Shown: positions 1 through 13,500, counted from the first letter of the stretch. The stretch: DNA of 64,000 nucleotides from Lobosporangium transversale (GCF_002105155.1 NW_019029012.1:124001-188000); one strand, 5' to 3'. Numbers and translations are program-made. Notes: a model not told the origin generated them from the sequence alone.

Positions 1-1590
1 GTGCCTCTGACAGTGCCAGAGCTCCTTCATCCGTAATGTCGTTGTGTGCCAAGTCTAGAGTGATTAAAGTTGCGTTGCTCTTGAGTATCTCTGACAGTGC
101 TAGAGCTCCTTCCTCCTTAATATAGTTATGTGCCAAGTCTAGAGCGGTTAAAGTTGTGTTGGTCTTGAGTGCCTCTGACAGTGCCAGAGCTCCTTCATCC
201 TTAATAAAGTTGTGTGCCAAGTCTAGAGTAGTTAATGTTGTGTTGGTCTTGAGTGCCTCTGACAGTACCAGAGCTCCTTCATCCGTAATCTTGTTCTGTG
301 CCAACTCTAGAGTGGTTAATGTTGTGTTGGTCTTGAGTGCCTCTGACAGTGCCAGAGCTCCTTTATCCTTAATGTTGTTGTTTGCCAAGACCAGACTGGT
401 TAAAGTTGTGTTGATTTTGAGTGCCTCTGACAGTACAAGAGCTCGTTCATCCCCAATGAATTTTTTACGAAAGTCCAACCTGGTCAGTGTCGTGCTCTTT
501 GACAGCATCAGAGCTACTTTTTTCGCATACGAACTACACTCCATGCCCAGAATGGTCGAAGTTGTGTTGACCTTAAGTGCCTCCGACAGTTCAATAGCCC
601 CTCTTTCCCCAATTGGGTTGCTCGATAAGTCCAGAGTGGTTAAAGTTCTGTTGGATTCGAGTACCGATGACAGCATCGTTGCCGCTTCATCTCCAATAAA
701 GTTGTTCATCAAGTCCAGAGTGGTTAAAGTTCTGTTGGATAAGAGTGCCTTTGACAGTTCAATAGCCCCTTCACTCCCAATAAAGTTATTCATCAAGTCC
801 AGAGTGGTCAAAGTTGTGTTGGTCATAAGTACCTCAGACAGTGCACGAGCTCCTTCATACCTAATTGAGTTTCCAGCCAAGCTCAAAGTGCTTAAAGTTA
901 TGTTGGCCTTAAGTGCCTCTGAGAGTGCAAGCACCCCCTTATCCCTAATTTTGTTGCCCGTCAAGTCCAAAGTGCTTAAAGTGCCGTTGATCTGAAGTGC
1001 TATTGAGAGTGAACTAGCCCCATCAGATTCAATTAAGTTACCCGTCAAGTTCAAGGTGATTAAAGTTTTGTTGATCTTAAGCGCCACTGAGAGTACACCA
1101 GTCCCTTTATCCCCAATTAAGTTGTCCGTCAAGTCCAAAGTGCTTAAAGCTCTGTTAGCCATAAGTGCCTCAGATAGTGCACGAACTCCTTCATGCCCAA
1201 TTGAGTTTCTCGTCAAGTTCAGAGTGGTTAAAGTTTTGTTGATCTTAAGTGCCTTTGAGAGTACATGAGTCCCTTCATCCCCAATTGAGTTGCCCGTCAA
1301 GTCCAAAGCGCTTAAAGCTCTGTTGGTCTCAAGCGCCTTTGACAGTGCAAGGGCTCCTTCCTTCCCAACTGAGCTGTCTGTTAAGTCTAACATAGTTAAG
1401 GTTGTATTATTTTTGAGTTCTTCTGATAGTGCACGAACTGCTTCCTCTCCAATCGAGCTGTCTGTCAAGGCTAAAGCGGTGAAATAGCTGATAGTCTTAA
1501 GCGTCCCGGGAAATTTAGAGGGCGCTCCCTTCCCAATTAAGCTATTCTTCAAGCCCAAGGCGAGTAAAGCTGCTTTGGTCTTGAGTGGGC
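1..1590 (-). repeat. 84-bp coding tandem repeat array (LRRs)
   Basis: About 19 copies of an 84-bp unit (28 codons) encode the LRRs. Copies between 1 and 420 are very alike, while copies from 850 to 1590 are clearly more diverged. One unit near 480-560 is 9 bp short and poorly conserved but stays in frame. The array continues beyond the left edge. Confidence 0.9.
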
Positions 1591-3233
1591 TTCCAGGTAC
1601 TTGAGATACACTTGCTACGTTGCTCCAAGGGCTTATCTCAATGGTTAAGTTATGAGGGTGCGGTGGTGTCTCGGGTCGTAGAGCGGAATCTTTTATGAAA
1701 TTTGATGGTAGAACAATATGAATCATTTTCATATTTTTAAGTCTCATGATGCGAGCAAGTATTTCATATCGCATGGATCTTTTGAGTAGTGGCCGGTTGA
1801 TGCCTTCTTGAAACGATCCAAGTTCAAGCCTAAGAATCGATACACTTGACTTCTTTAGTGCATACTCAAATGCTTTAAGTTCAGTCTTGGTCCAGTCACA
1901 GCTGAGTGTGATATCCAGTTCATAAACACAGCTTATCTCGGTCAGGGCTTTGAAGAAGTATTTCGCTTCAGTCCTTGATTCCAATACGTAAACCAATTTA
2001 CCAAGATGCGAGTCATATTTCCAGCCATCCATCATTATATTTGGAGAGGTTCGATATCCTTTTTCATGATACACGGCAAGATAGTGGTTCAGACAAACCC
2101 ATTTGACATGCCCTGCTTCTGTCATGATCCTATGCAAGTTGCCACGTTGCTCTTCATCATCGATTTGAAGGAATGTGCTCAGCTGTTGGAGATCTACTAC
2201 TTCAAGTTCCTCATAGTCGTCGATTGAGTTGATGTTTTTCAAGATTGGATATTCAATAGTGAGCGCCATCATATACTCGATTGAATGATTGATAGCATCG
2301 ACCAGAGGGGCCGGGGGCTTCTCCAACTTGAGCCATTGTAAAAGGATGAGTATGTACGTTCCGTACTTGTGGAAGAACTCCATTCTATTTTGAATCTCAT
2401 ATCCTTCATGTTTAGCAAGATGGATTTGTTCCTGGTCGCTCTTGCCTGTCTTTACGGTATGATCCTCTCCTTCACACAGGAAATGAAGGCGGAGCTTGTT
2501 CCTCAAGATATCCGATGAATCCCACCTGGCGGTGCCGACGGGCAAAACTATAAATAATCGAGGGATTGGACAATCGTGTAGCTCAACACTCTGGGCAAGG
2601 ATAGCATTAGCATGCTTTTGAAGGATAGTAAGTCTGTCGCGTGCTTGATGTTGCGAAGTAACTGTCTCCAATTGCAGTTTAAGCATCTCCGAACGCGCTT
2701 TAAGTATTTCGTCGTCCTTCTCTGTAGTCTCCAATAGCCCTTTAATCTGTTCAAGCTCTTGTTGTGGGCAATAAGGGATGGGGCAATAAGAGATGAATGG
2801 GAAGATTGAGCAAATTTTGATAGTGATAATAAAAGATCATGGGAGGCCAGATTACTGTTGCTGTTGCTGTTACCGAACTGGGGTACTTCTGTAATCACGT
2901 CCAGGATCTTGTAAGGATGGTATGCAATACGCGCAGGTTCGATTCTTGTAGAATAAAAAAGATGTGTTAAATCGGGGTTTCTCATTTTCTTTATCAAAAG
3001 GACATTAAGCACCATGGTAGAATAATATACCTGTTGCCATCAGGGTCTTCAAGGAATGGGATGGGAATCCCATCCAATTTGAACTGCAGTGCATCTGGAA
3101 ACACGACTCGAATGTCTTGCAAGCTCACATAATATAGCGAGCCGTTGTCATTGTTGGCGGAGGTAGTAGTCCTGACACGAACTCCTTCAATGGTGTCGGC
3201 AAGCCGGAATTGTTGGTATTCAGATTCACTCAT
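1..3233 (-). CDS. LRR (ribonuclease-inhibitor type) protein, 3' end outside window
   Basis: Partial gene of at least 1010 codons. Exons 3233-3031, 2944-2874 and 2757-1 keep one open frame across GT-AG introns of 86 and 116 bp; the second intron resolves an apparent frameshift near 2760. The start is the ATG at 3233 (MSESEYQQF). Seen in order: a beta-rich N-terminal module ending in DPDGNR; a short charged helical stretch; a conserved middle block (IPRLFIVLP near 2560, HLAKHEGYE near 2430); then from about 1590 leftwards roughly 19 LRRs of 28 residues (LDL..N.I.DEGA.ALSEAL, then a short N-rich turn). From memory, long RNI-like proteins of this layout form a large family in Mortierella; their biochemical role is unknown to me. 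LRR arrays of this type are usually protein-binding scaffolds. The N-terminal module could be a signalling or effector-type domain, but this is not shown. Confidence 0.85.
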
Positions 3234-3326
3234 TTCGGTGGATGTTCGCTTGATGACAGAATGGAGGGCCTTATTTCTCTTGACCTTTTATTTATTCAAC
3301 TTCGCCGCCTGGACTGATTGACTTCC

Positions 3327-3357
<31 letters not shown>

Positions 3358-3986
3358 GCAGCCAACATGCTTACCCCCTTTCCACGAAAACAAGAAGCAG
3401 CTTCTACTGTTTCAAAAAAAAAAAAAAAAAAAAAAAAAGTGTTTGTGTGAGAAAGAGAAAAAGAAAAAGAAAGGCATCCCATGGCAAGGAGTCTAATCTC
3501 CACTACGAAGAGCGACATTGTCGTTGACAGGTCGCCACTTGTGGAGCAATATTTACCAAAAATACAGAAGCAAGCTTCAACTTCAAAAACATCGGTCTCA
3601 TCTTCGTCTTCTGCAAAAGTATCACCAGCTGAGAGTAATGAGCCCAAGTTGACGAAGAAACAAATCCTACTAAAGAAAAATATTGAGCTGCATAAAGTAT
3701 ATGTGGTCCTGGACTGGACAATGACTCATACCGATATCTTTTAGAGAGGTTTTGTCAATTATAAGCCTACTACTTAATAAACCTTTTGTAATAGATAGCG
3801 GACTAACCAAAATGGCGTCGGTATAGGTCTACTTTTAATTTTTATTTTTATTGAGCTGCGCTGGTATAGTGAATTGAATCGTGGTTAGTAAAAGTGAGAA
3901 AATAAAGGAACTAGAAGTAAAACAGGGATGTTCAAATGACATTGATGCATATTCATTTAATACTCTAAGACAAGAGATTAACGCAG
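3234..3986. other. Spacer between LRR gene and channel A
   Basis: This spacer holds two long A tracts (about 3328-3353 and 3415-3438) and a short plus-strand ORF listed separately. No RNA gene or conserved element is recognised. The stretch 3745-3986 is AT-rich with no convincing coding sequence. Confidence 0.6.
3481..3744 (+). CDS. Short hypothetical ORF, doubtful
   Basis: An 87-codon ORF starts at ATG 3481 and has a Ser/Lys-rich middle (SKTSVSSSSSAKVSPAES). A GTATATG sequence after codons for ELHK is a possible splice donor, so this could be the first exon of a small gene or the remnant of a larger one. No family is recognised and no downstream exon was found. It is one of very few plus-strand ORFs that is not the shadow of a minus-strand gene. 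It may be non-functional. Confidence 0.2.
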   Translation: MARSLISTTKSDIVVDRSPLVEQYLPKIQKQASTSKTSVSSSSSAKVSPAESNEPKLTKKQILLKKNIELHKVYVVLDWTMTHTDIF

Positions 3987-6900
3987 TTATTGTCGCTGTT
4001 GCCTTGTGCTATGGAGTAACAGCTTCTTGAGGTCCTGCAGCTGCTCCTCCAATCGCTCTACACGTGCATCCATAACGATACGTTTCTCCGTCCTCTTATT
4101 GGTGTTAGCATCCAACTTTTCTTGATACGCTTTCACCTGTTGGGTAGTCGCCGTGAAATAGATTTCCCTTGGGAAACAATCGTACGCCTTTCGGTAACCT
4201 GGGATATGATAGGACATATTTTCAGCTGTCTCAATGTATTGCATACGTGCTTCAACCCATGCCAATCGCCATCCATCATCGCCCTTTGAGAATGCCACAT
4301 TGATAAGCGCTAGAGCGAGATATTAATAAAAGGCACAAGTACAAATAAAAGCAAAATAAGGAATAAGCTCCCTCTCAATAATTAATTATTAAAGCTAATG
4401 GTAGTTATAATAATGACGAAGATCAAACGATAAAGAAAAAAATCTGATCAAAGAAGTTATACCAATAAGCACGTTCAACATTAAGATGACCGTGAAGAAA
4501 AAGAATAGCATTAGCATAAAATGGACTGGCCAATCTTGAGAAGAAAGTTTAGAGTTAAAAGGCTCATATCGGCCGCCCTATATTATGAAAAATAGCGTAA
4601 GCCATCAAATAGAGGGCATGGATATTACGAGAAAGACTGCGTCAATATGCATATCCAAAACGAAAATATGCTAAAAAAATAAAACTAAAATAGAAAAAAG
4701 CTTACCAACATGAAGTACGTTCCTGACAATGCACCTAAGAAATTGATAGGTAAATCTCCTTCTTTTTCTACTCTCTCACATCCGCTTGTCGGGCAGGCAT
4801 GAAGTAGGTGTAATATCCCAATCGTGAATGTAATGACTCCTGCCGCAAAGATCCCAAAGAAGACTTGAATCTCCTTAATAGCCTGTTGAATAATCGTCAC
4901 ATATTTACACACCATCTCGATGACCCTGAGCTCAAAAAGCTACTTAAAATGAAGTTGAATAAAAAAAAAAAAAAAAAAAAAGAAGAAAGGACGGTGTTAA
5001 AAAATTTCGTATTTATCCATTAGAAGTATGAAGAATTAAATCATCACCACCATACAGCTATACAGCTACCTAAAAGAATAAAGAAAAGAAAATACAAGCA
5101 TATTACCATGTGCAAGAAGACAGTCAGGACCGAGAAACTGACAAGCCTGGTATTTCCATGTTGATCGTCACTGAAAATGACAACTAATTGATGGATACCA
5201 GCAGCCATAGGTATTAAAAATGCCAACATATCAATCGAATTATATATTGATCTAGATGTCAAGAATATTGAACAAAGAAATAACGCCAAGGCCCAAATAG
5301 CTCTCAATAATAATAATAATAAAACATTCCAAGAAGCAAATTCAATAACTGGTCGACAGAAAACCCATGTTCATCTTACTTTCTGTATTTTTCCCAACCC
5401 TGATACGCTTGTAAAGCTTCGAGCCATATAAAGAAGACGGACATGACGATAATAGCAATCGAAAATTCAGCGATTGGGGTGGGATCATTACCAGTATAAT
5501 ACACTTGCAAGAAAGCGAGTACAAGGATTAGAATATAATAAAAGCATTGGAATACGAATCTCTTAAGCCAATGAGAGAACCCAATCGTATTCCTATTTAA
5601 ATTGTCGTGACAGGGCCAGATGCTTAGTCAATACGCATTAAGGCCAATAATAACAGCGTAAAAAATAAAATAAAACATAAAGATTGACCACTGATAACCT
5701 TACCATTTGTATGTGACCAAAGCCGCAATGGCTGGGTTTTCAAAAAAAGCCAGATCAAATTTGTAAGATTTAATATATATTCGGGTTTCGAGGCGCAGCT
5801 TAAGAAGAAACATATGATACATATGATACAGCGACTTCCACCTTGGCGCGCCTCGTACTATCGTATTTGGTTCGACCTGCTCTGTGGGGCATTTAGAACA
5901 CGATGATTTCTTATCCAAGTCAGCTTGGCCACTTTCTTCATTGGTTGTATCATCGCGGTAGAACCACAATGCATCAAAAGAGGCCATGAACACTGAATCT
6001 GTAAACAAGTCATTTTTGGGGTCTCGTAGCTTGGCTGACACATGTAGTTGCATAATCGGATCCGTTACTTTGGGCAGAGTTAATGATGGTGGCTGCCAGA
6101 ATTTGAGTCGACACATTGGTGGGTAGGCGATTTTGTGATTATCGATAATATAGGACCGTTCCGTAGCTGGAATATATGCTATTTGCTTAAAAGAGGCGAA
6201 CGCTTGCTCCGGGAACATAACCATGACTTGCTCCATCGACCTAAATATGGGAGTCAAGAATGAGAGGTTACGAGAGCTGTTGGCATGACTGACACAATAG
6301 TCCATAATCACTTTGGCAGTACCAATGGCCGTAGGCTGCCTCTTTCCGGTCTGGAGAAGCTTTTTAAGAGGGTCATGCGGTTCATGGATGGTACATGTCC
6401 TGGATCCCGGGATCCAAGTGATTTTTGTTAGGGGTAGCAACTCCTTCATAATCTGCTCCAAAAAGCTTCGATTCTCATATGTCCAAAAATCACATAGCGT
6501 GGAAATACATGAGATTGGGTTCACAGGATCGTAAGAGGATGGTCGAATAAGGGTCTTGAGGTACTGAATCATGGCTTCCTGGCATGAAGTATCGCCATCG
6601 ATATACATGTTTATAACATTGCTAATGCCTTGAGAAATCCGATTCTCTTCTGAGATACCGAGGTCATCCACAGAAGAATAGGGGTAGGTGAGCGTCTTGC
6701 CTTCATAAGTCTCATAATTCTTTTTTGGGTTCGCTGGATCCTTGAGTTCTTCGCAATATGGTCTAGACAAAAATTCTAAAGCAAACTGACTCTCATCTTC
6801 GCTAGCCTTGACACTGGAGATCATGTTGACACGAGGACTAGCGTCTTCCCGGAGTGCCCACACAAGCTCTAGCCTCGCAACCTCAGATGAGTCTGACTCA

Positions 6901-9656
6901 GTCTCTTCGATCAATCGCCACACTTGAATACATAAATCTGTCATCATCACAAGGCGCGAGGCTACTTGAAAAAACATGCAAGAATGATTTAAATGGGAAG
7001 GGCCTAAGGGTATTGCCAGACTTGTACCTTTTTTCGTGGTCGGATCTAAAAGTGAGGACGAAAGGGATACAGAAGGATGAAGCTGCTGTTCTGCAGCTGA
7101 GATGGCACGCGTAATGTTGGCGATGGTCAACTTAGTCCCACGGCGTTCTGCAGTGCTGGCGGTCACAGTGAATCTAGAACCAGGGACCGATATTATTTCC
7201 CATGTGCAATTGTGGGTAAGTAGCACATGTTCTACTTTGTCTAACTCTTCCCTGTAATTAATAGCACATGAAGTAATGGCATCAGTATCCATCTTGACGA
7301 TGCTTATAACGGGTCCCTATTGGTACAACGAGGATAAGTAAAGAAAGAGCCGATGTTAGTTATAAATAGACATATATACTTCTACCAACTTTTTTCATCA
7401 AAAGAAGCAAATTCGTTTATCCCCACCTCTCGATAGACAAAGGTCTGATCTTTCAAAGGGCTCGGAAAGTCGAATCTATAGTCCTTATGGATTGAGCTTG
7501 AGAAGGTCCGGATGGTCTTCATGTCACGTATTCTAATGACCTTGCACTCAATATTTCGATGTTCTGTATCATTAGAGGAATCCTGATAAAAAGCCATAAA
7601 GGTCTCAAGACCCATCGCCACTTCAAATTGTTTATCCACTCTTTGATTATCGGTATAGTCGCCAAGGTGTATACCCGAGAATGTCTCATATATACTAACG
7701 CGCCCCTTAACAGATATTGCCGCCAGTGACCCATCACTAGATAAACTGACAGATGGCTCAGCGTCGCTGCTGGCGACTTTAATATATGAGACCTGCTTCA
7801 TCCTTGCGATGTCCCAGAAAGCCACCACGCCTCCATTGCCAGTCCATGCAAAGTAGTTGCTGCGTAAGCTCGTAAGGAATCTTGATGCAGCCTCCAGATT
7901 TTGTTCCGCTGTCATATCTAGAGTGTTGATTAGTGTCCATGGGGTACCAGCACTAGCAGTCCTGTAGACTGAAATTGAGAATCCGTCGCAAGCGATATAG
8001 TACTCATTCATGTTTCCTTGGTTGTCACTGAGTGAGTATGAATGGAACTTCCCATGGCCGTAAAAGCCTTGAAGGTTCTTGCAAACATTCTCTAATCGCA
8101 ATTCTCTAGAAGATGGGATAGGAGGGAAATGGCTGATATGACATGGCATTGTATTGTTTGGGCTCTCAGGCATGCCTGGTGACCTAGTTAATGTAGAAGG
8201 CTTTGCTATCGGCTCAAAAGAGTGAATGATGACATATTCTCCTGACTCTGATACTGATAAGGAAATATTAATTGAACCAGGGCGACTGACTTTAGCTGGG
8301 ACTTTATCCTCTCGTGCAATCGGAACGGCGCGTTTCTCTGATGCAACAAGTGACCAGAGTTCAATGATACCTTGACCATCTTTAGTGAAGCACAGTGTCG
8401 CGGCATACGATCCACTGGAGTTCAGTGCATATGAGTGTATTTTCTTATTTCTATTCCGTGTATCATTATCGCTATAGCTCACATCGATGATATGATGAGG
8501 CTCGAATCCACCATACAACACAACATCTACATAGTATCGTCAAAAAATTTGTTGTCAAACGAGAACCGTGAGTGTCTTCCCGATAGGTTGGATTTGTAAC
8601 GTGGAAATGGTTACTCTAAGAATGACTCTCTTACTTGGTGGTTCTGTGTGTCCTACGTCTAATTCAACGTAATGTAATACCAAGCTCACCCCTGTGTTGA
8701 TCGAGAGCTCGATATCCTCATCAGTTTCAACCTCAACTTGCTGATGTAGCATTAATCTCGTAAACTCCTCCCTTTCTGAAACCGAAGTTCGGCGAGGCCA
8801 AAGAGAGCTGATGTTAACACTATAGAGGGTACCGTAAAGTCATTGACCTTTTATAGACATTAATGCCGATCAATGCTACATACCAATTTGACGGATTTCA
8901 TCAAATCTTGCAACAGTGGTGCGTCTTTTTACCTAGTTGCACCATAAGGTAGACACATACATCAGAACCAGTCGGAAGTGTAGCCATGTATATATCACTA
9001 GTAGGAGAGTAGTAGAAAAGAGAGGAAGCGACTTGACGGATACTTACGGGATACAGACCACGTCGGCTGCGATCAAGCTGTTTTGCTTCGATTTGCAGCG
9101 TATCTGACTCGTGAGTAAATCCAGGACTGAGAGTCACGCCAAGTATTATAGAGTACCAACCAGGAGTAATTCCTCGTACCTTAAGTAAGCGCTAGCGACA
9201 AATAATTGATAAATAAAATGATGATCAAAACGGCCTCATAGATACATGTTGCTACATACAATATTGTTGCTGGCATTACCTTCCAATTAATATTGGGTGG
9301 AACAACTACGGTTGGTTTGCTGACGGCCCCTCCTGACTCTGATGATTGTTCAAAGTACCATCGCATACCTGGTATTTCGTTCACATTTGGATAGAATATT
9401 AGGGCATCATCGATACAGGCAAACATATATAGCATGGCTCAAGGAATATGCGTGGGATTTTGTACAAGTCGTCTGGATTCGAGATTTCTCCACCTTGATT
9501 CGATTCTGAGGCCAAAGCAGGTGTATCATTGTTGTTAATGGATAAAATAATATGCCTTGAATTTTGTCTGAGGTTCAGTGGTGGTGCTGGCGATGAAGCA
9601 TTCGAGAGAAGCGGTCTAGCTAGTCCTGCAGAACCATTTCCCAGGCCGGCGTCCAT
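3987..9656 (-). CDS. Beta-propeller/TRP-like cation channel, paralogue A
   Basis: Twelve exons: 9656-9425, 9368-9280, 9191-9048, 8932-8884, 8775-8635, 8526-7427, 7316-5704, 5592-5380, 5251-5107, 4939-4706, 4577-4463, 4309-3987, giving 1465 aa. Phases agree throughout and match paralogues B and C. Residues about 1-77 are a short Ser/Pro-rich tail, 78-218 a beta-rich module (YVELDVGHTE), about 219-700 WD40-like blades, about 700-1120 a helical linker ending YKW. Six membrane helices follow: S1-S2 in exon 8, S3 in exon 9, S4-S5 in exon 10, S6 in exon 11. The pore loop reads GALSGTYFMLGGRYE, and S6 runs into ALINVAFSKGDDGW. The C-terminus is coiled-coil. The layout fits a TRP-like plasma- or vacuolar-membrane cation channel; ion and stimulus cannot be read from sequence. 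A (TAA)n run lies in the intron at 5252-5379. Confidence 0.85.
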
Positions 9657-9732
9657 AACGGTAAATCGGAGAGTTGAGCAATAGGATATTGATGTAGCAG
9701 ATGACGTTGAAGAAAAATAATGGATTCAGCTA

Positions 9733-9792
9733 AAGAGTTGAGAGAAGAGAAAGAGAAGAGAAGAGAAGAAAAGAAAAGAGAAGAAAGAAAAA
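9733..9792 (-). promoter_or_regulatory. Pyrimidine-rich leader of channel A
   Basis: About 60 bases that are almost pure C/T on the coding strand lie 75-135 bp before the channel A ATG. CT-rich blocks of this kind are common in fungal core promoters and 5' leaders. Channels B and C have similar blocks. A role in transcription start is inferred, not shown. Confidence 0.35.
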
Positions 9793-10415
9793 TACTTCGC
9801 CAAAAAATCGGTTCGATTAATTTTTTTGTGAGACATTTTCCGTTGACAACTAGACACTCACTCAAACTCTACATGTACTAAATCGAGCGCACTTTCTGTA
9901 TCTTGAATAAGATAGTTCGTTACATTATGGCTAGTTATCAAAACCAAAAGTGATAGTGAATGACACTTTGCTCCATTTTAATCCTCGGAGCAATGAGAAT
10001 GAGTAATTTCGTTTTCAATTGCTTCTCACTCAGCCCCGATAAAATCATGGTTGAAAAATGACAATATCGAATCCTGAACGGACAAAATACTTTCTACTCG
10101 TCGATCAAGGTGACGAAAAAAAAAAAAAGATTGTCCCAAGGTTGCTTCGGTAGTAGGATTCTTAATTTTGATTTTAAGGAAAAGCTTTTTAGAATTACGA
10201 TCAGTGCAGGATAATTCCAAATGAGCACAGTACATACACATATTGCGTCGGTAAAGTTCCCATTTTCACCAAAATGCGTCTAACATACTCCAAGGTATAT
10301 GTAGGTGACAAAGAGTCAAGTACTGATAGAAAAAAATAAAGTTAAACAGTTGTTTCATAAGATCATCATATTTGCTGTATTTCTGCTTGATCTCATAGAT
10401 TGACGATCTGATCTT

Positions 10416-10417
<2 letters not shown>

Positions 10418-10454
<37 letters not shown>
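10418..10454. repeat. T homopolymer, 37 nt
   Basis: Uninterrupted run of T just downstream of the channel B stop codon. It is one of more than 30 long A/T runs in the window. Confidence 0.9.
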
Positions 10455-10535
10455 CCCTCTCTTATTTATAGGAAGGCACGTTCATTTTAATGTTTTAAGG
10501 TTTAAGACTGAGTTGGCTGGGGTAGAGTAGGGCAG

Positions 10536-13500
10536 TTATGATCGTTGTTGTCTAGTACTCTGAAGTAACAGCTTCTTAAGCTCCTGCATATGTATTTCCT
10601 GCTTCGCCTGCTGCTCCTGCAGTTGCTCCTGTAACTGCCTCTGCAATTGTTCCACCCGTGCATCCACATTCGTGATATGTTTCCCCAGTTCCTTATTGGC
10701 ATCAGCATCCAACTTTTCTTGATAGGCCTTCATCTGTTGCGCCGTCGCTGCGAAATAGATTTCTCGGGGGAAACAATCGTACGTCTCACGGTAGCCAGGG
10801 ATATGATAGGACATATTCTCGGCTGCCTCGATGTATCGCAGACGTGATTCAATCCATGCCAATCTCCATCCATCATCACCCTTTGTGAATGCCACATTAA
10901 TGAGTGCTAAAAATAAGGATCATTAATAAAGATATTTTAATTAAAAATAAAAAAGAAATAAATTAATTTGCACTTGAATTTATACAATATTAACAACAAT
11001 GACGGGATGGCAAAGAAGAATATTGATAGCATCAATAATACGTACCAATAAGCACATTCAGCATTAAAATAACTGTGAAGAAAAAGAATATCATCATCAT
11101 AATATGGAAAGCCCAATCTTGAGAAGTAAACTTTGAGCCAACAGGATCATATCGACCACCCTACATTATGGAAAAAAGAAATTAGATAACCAAATAGATA
11201 GCATGACCATCTGCGAGATAGACGATCCCAATATATATACCCCAAAGCGAAAAACAGAAAAAAAAATAAAATAAAATAAAAAAAAAAAGAAGGCTTACCA
11301 GCATAAAGTATGTTGCGGATAGTGCACCAAAGAAATGGAGGGGGAAGTATTCTTCATCTTCCACTTGCTCACATCCGCTTGTCGGGCAGGCATGAAGGAG
11401 ATGTAACATCGCAACTGTGAACGCAACGAGTCCTGCTGCAAAGATCACGAAGAAGACTTGGATCTCCTCAGTAGCCTGCTGGATGATCGTTACATATTTG
11501 CATACCATCTGGTTGATCCTGAGTTCAAAGAGCTATTTAAAAACCAATCCAAGCAAAGAAAAATAGAATAAAATTAAGGAAAGAAAAACTGTGAGGACTC
11601 CGTATTCATGCATCAACAGTATGAAGAATTAAATCATCTTCGTTCAGCTGCTTAAAAAAAAAAAAAAAAAAAAAAACACACAAGCTTGTTACCATGTGCA
11701 AGAAGACAGCCAGGACGGAGAAACTGACAAGCCTGGTATTTCCATGCTGATCATCATTGAAAATGACAACCAATTGATGGATAGCAGCAGCCATAGGTAT
11801 CAAAAATGCCAACATATCAATCGAATTATATATTGATCTAGATGTGAAGGATATCCAGGAGATAATGTTAGGGTTCAAATAGCTCTCAATAAAAAAAAAA
11901 ATTGAGAAGCAAATCAAATGGCTAGTTGACAGGAAATCCATGTTCATCTTACTTTCTGTATTTTTCCCAACCCTGATACGCTTGTAAAGCTTCAAGCCAT
12001 ATGAAGATGACGGACATGGCTATAATTACAATGAACAATCCGACGAGGGGAGCACGGTCCTCGCTAGTATAGTACACTTGCAGGAAAGCAACCACGAGCA
12101 CTAGAATGTAATAAATGCATTGAAATGCGAATCTGCCAAGCCAATAAGAGAATCCAATCGTATTCCTGTTTATATTGTTGCAGTAGCGATAAAATATTTA
12201 GTTAATAAGCATTATGAGCAATAGCAGCACCATAAAAAAAAAAGAAAAAAAAAAAAAAAAAAAAAAAAAGAAAATCAAAGAAAGAATCATCGTCGATGAC
12301 CTTACCATTTGTATGCGACCAAAGCAGCAATGGCTGGGTTGTCAAAAAAATCCAGATTAAAGTTGTAACATTTGACGTATAATTGTTTTCTGGGTTGCAA
12401 CTTTAGAAGAAACATGTAACCCATTGATCTCCACCACGTCGTCTTTGATACTATCGGAGTTGGTTTGATCCGCTCTTCAAGACACGATGGTTTCTTATTC
12501 CAGCCATCAAGATCACTGTCCTTATCCTCGGTATCCTTTGTATCATCTTGGTAGAACCACAAAGCGTCAAAAGAAGCCATAAACACTGAATTTGTGAACC
12601 TGTCGTTTGAATTATCCCGCTGTTTAGCCACTACATGTAGTTGCATAATCGGATCACCCATTTCGGATAATGACAATGAGGGTGGTTCCCAGAATTTGAG
12701 TCGAAACATTGGTGGATAGGCGATCTTGTGGTTATCGATGATATAAGATCGCTCCTTGGCTGGGATATAGGCTATTCGCTCAATACAATCAAATGCTTGC
12801 TCTGGGAACATGGTCATGACTTGCTTCAGCGATCCAAAAATAGGAGTCAAGAATGAGAGATTACGGGAACTATTGGCATGACTGACACAGTAATCCATAA
12901 TCACTTTAGCAACACCAATGACTGCAGGCTGTGTCTCTGCAATCTGGAAAAGCTTTTTAAGCGGGTCATAGAACCTTTGAGCAGAGGTGCTCTCAAAGTC
13001 TGGAATCCAAGTGATCTTTGTTGGAGGCAACAAATCCTTCATAATCTGCTCCAAAAAAACCCGATTCTCATATGTCCAGAATTCACATAATATGAAAATG
13101 CAAGAGACTGGGTTCTGAGAAGATGGCCGGACAAGGGTCTTTAGATATTGGATAACGGCTCTCTGACATGTTCCATCACCATCAGCATACAGATCTATGG
13201 CACCACGGATCCCTTGGGAAATTCGGTACTCCTGCGTGATGTTGAGGTCGTCCATGGAAGAGTGTGGGTAGGTAACTATCTTCTTTGTGGAATGCATAGG
13301 GTCTATTGGTAGTTCCTTGAATCTCCTATACCATACCGCCGGGTCAAGTACCAAAGCAAATTGCATTCCATCTTTGCTAGCCATGGCACTACTAATCTTG
13401 CGAATACAAAGATCGGTCATTCTATGTTTCCGGCTATCCTCTACCTGCAATGCCCACACAAGCTCTAGTTTTGCGACCTCCAACGAGTCCGAATCATTTT

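Larger units (their letters stand above)
9657..10535. other. Spacer between channel A start and channel B stop
   Basis: The spacer carries the purine-rich block next to the channel A start (listed separately) and a 37-nt T run at 10418-10454 close to the 3' end of channel B. No gene is seen. Confidence 0.6.

Noticed and set aside
156-1487. Long plus-strand ORFs across the left edge with repeated SASDS motifs
   Set aside because: They are antisense shadows of the 84-bp LRR repeats; the minus-strand frame gives a clear LRR protein.
1-1590. Regular repeats that might suggest a CRISPR array
   Set aside because: The period is a constant 84 bp with no distinct spacers, and it codes for 28-residue LRRs on the minus strand.
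2758-2873. Frameshift mutation in the LRR gene
   Set aside because: A GTAACA donor and CAACAAG acceptor remove 116 bp and restore the frame exactly, so an intron is the simpler reading.
3318-3527. Lys-rich ORF over A tracts
   Set aside because: It is a translation of homopolymer runs with no conserved content. The same applies to the poly-Lys and poly-Phe ORFs near 17800-18240, 24660-25030, 42360-42640 and 58170-58490.
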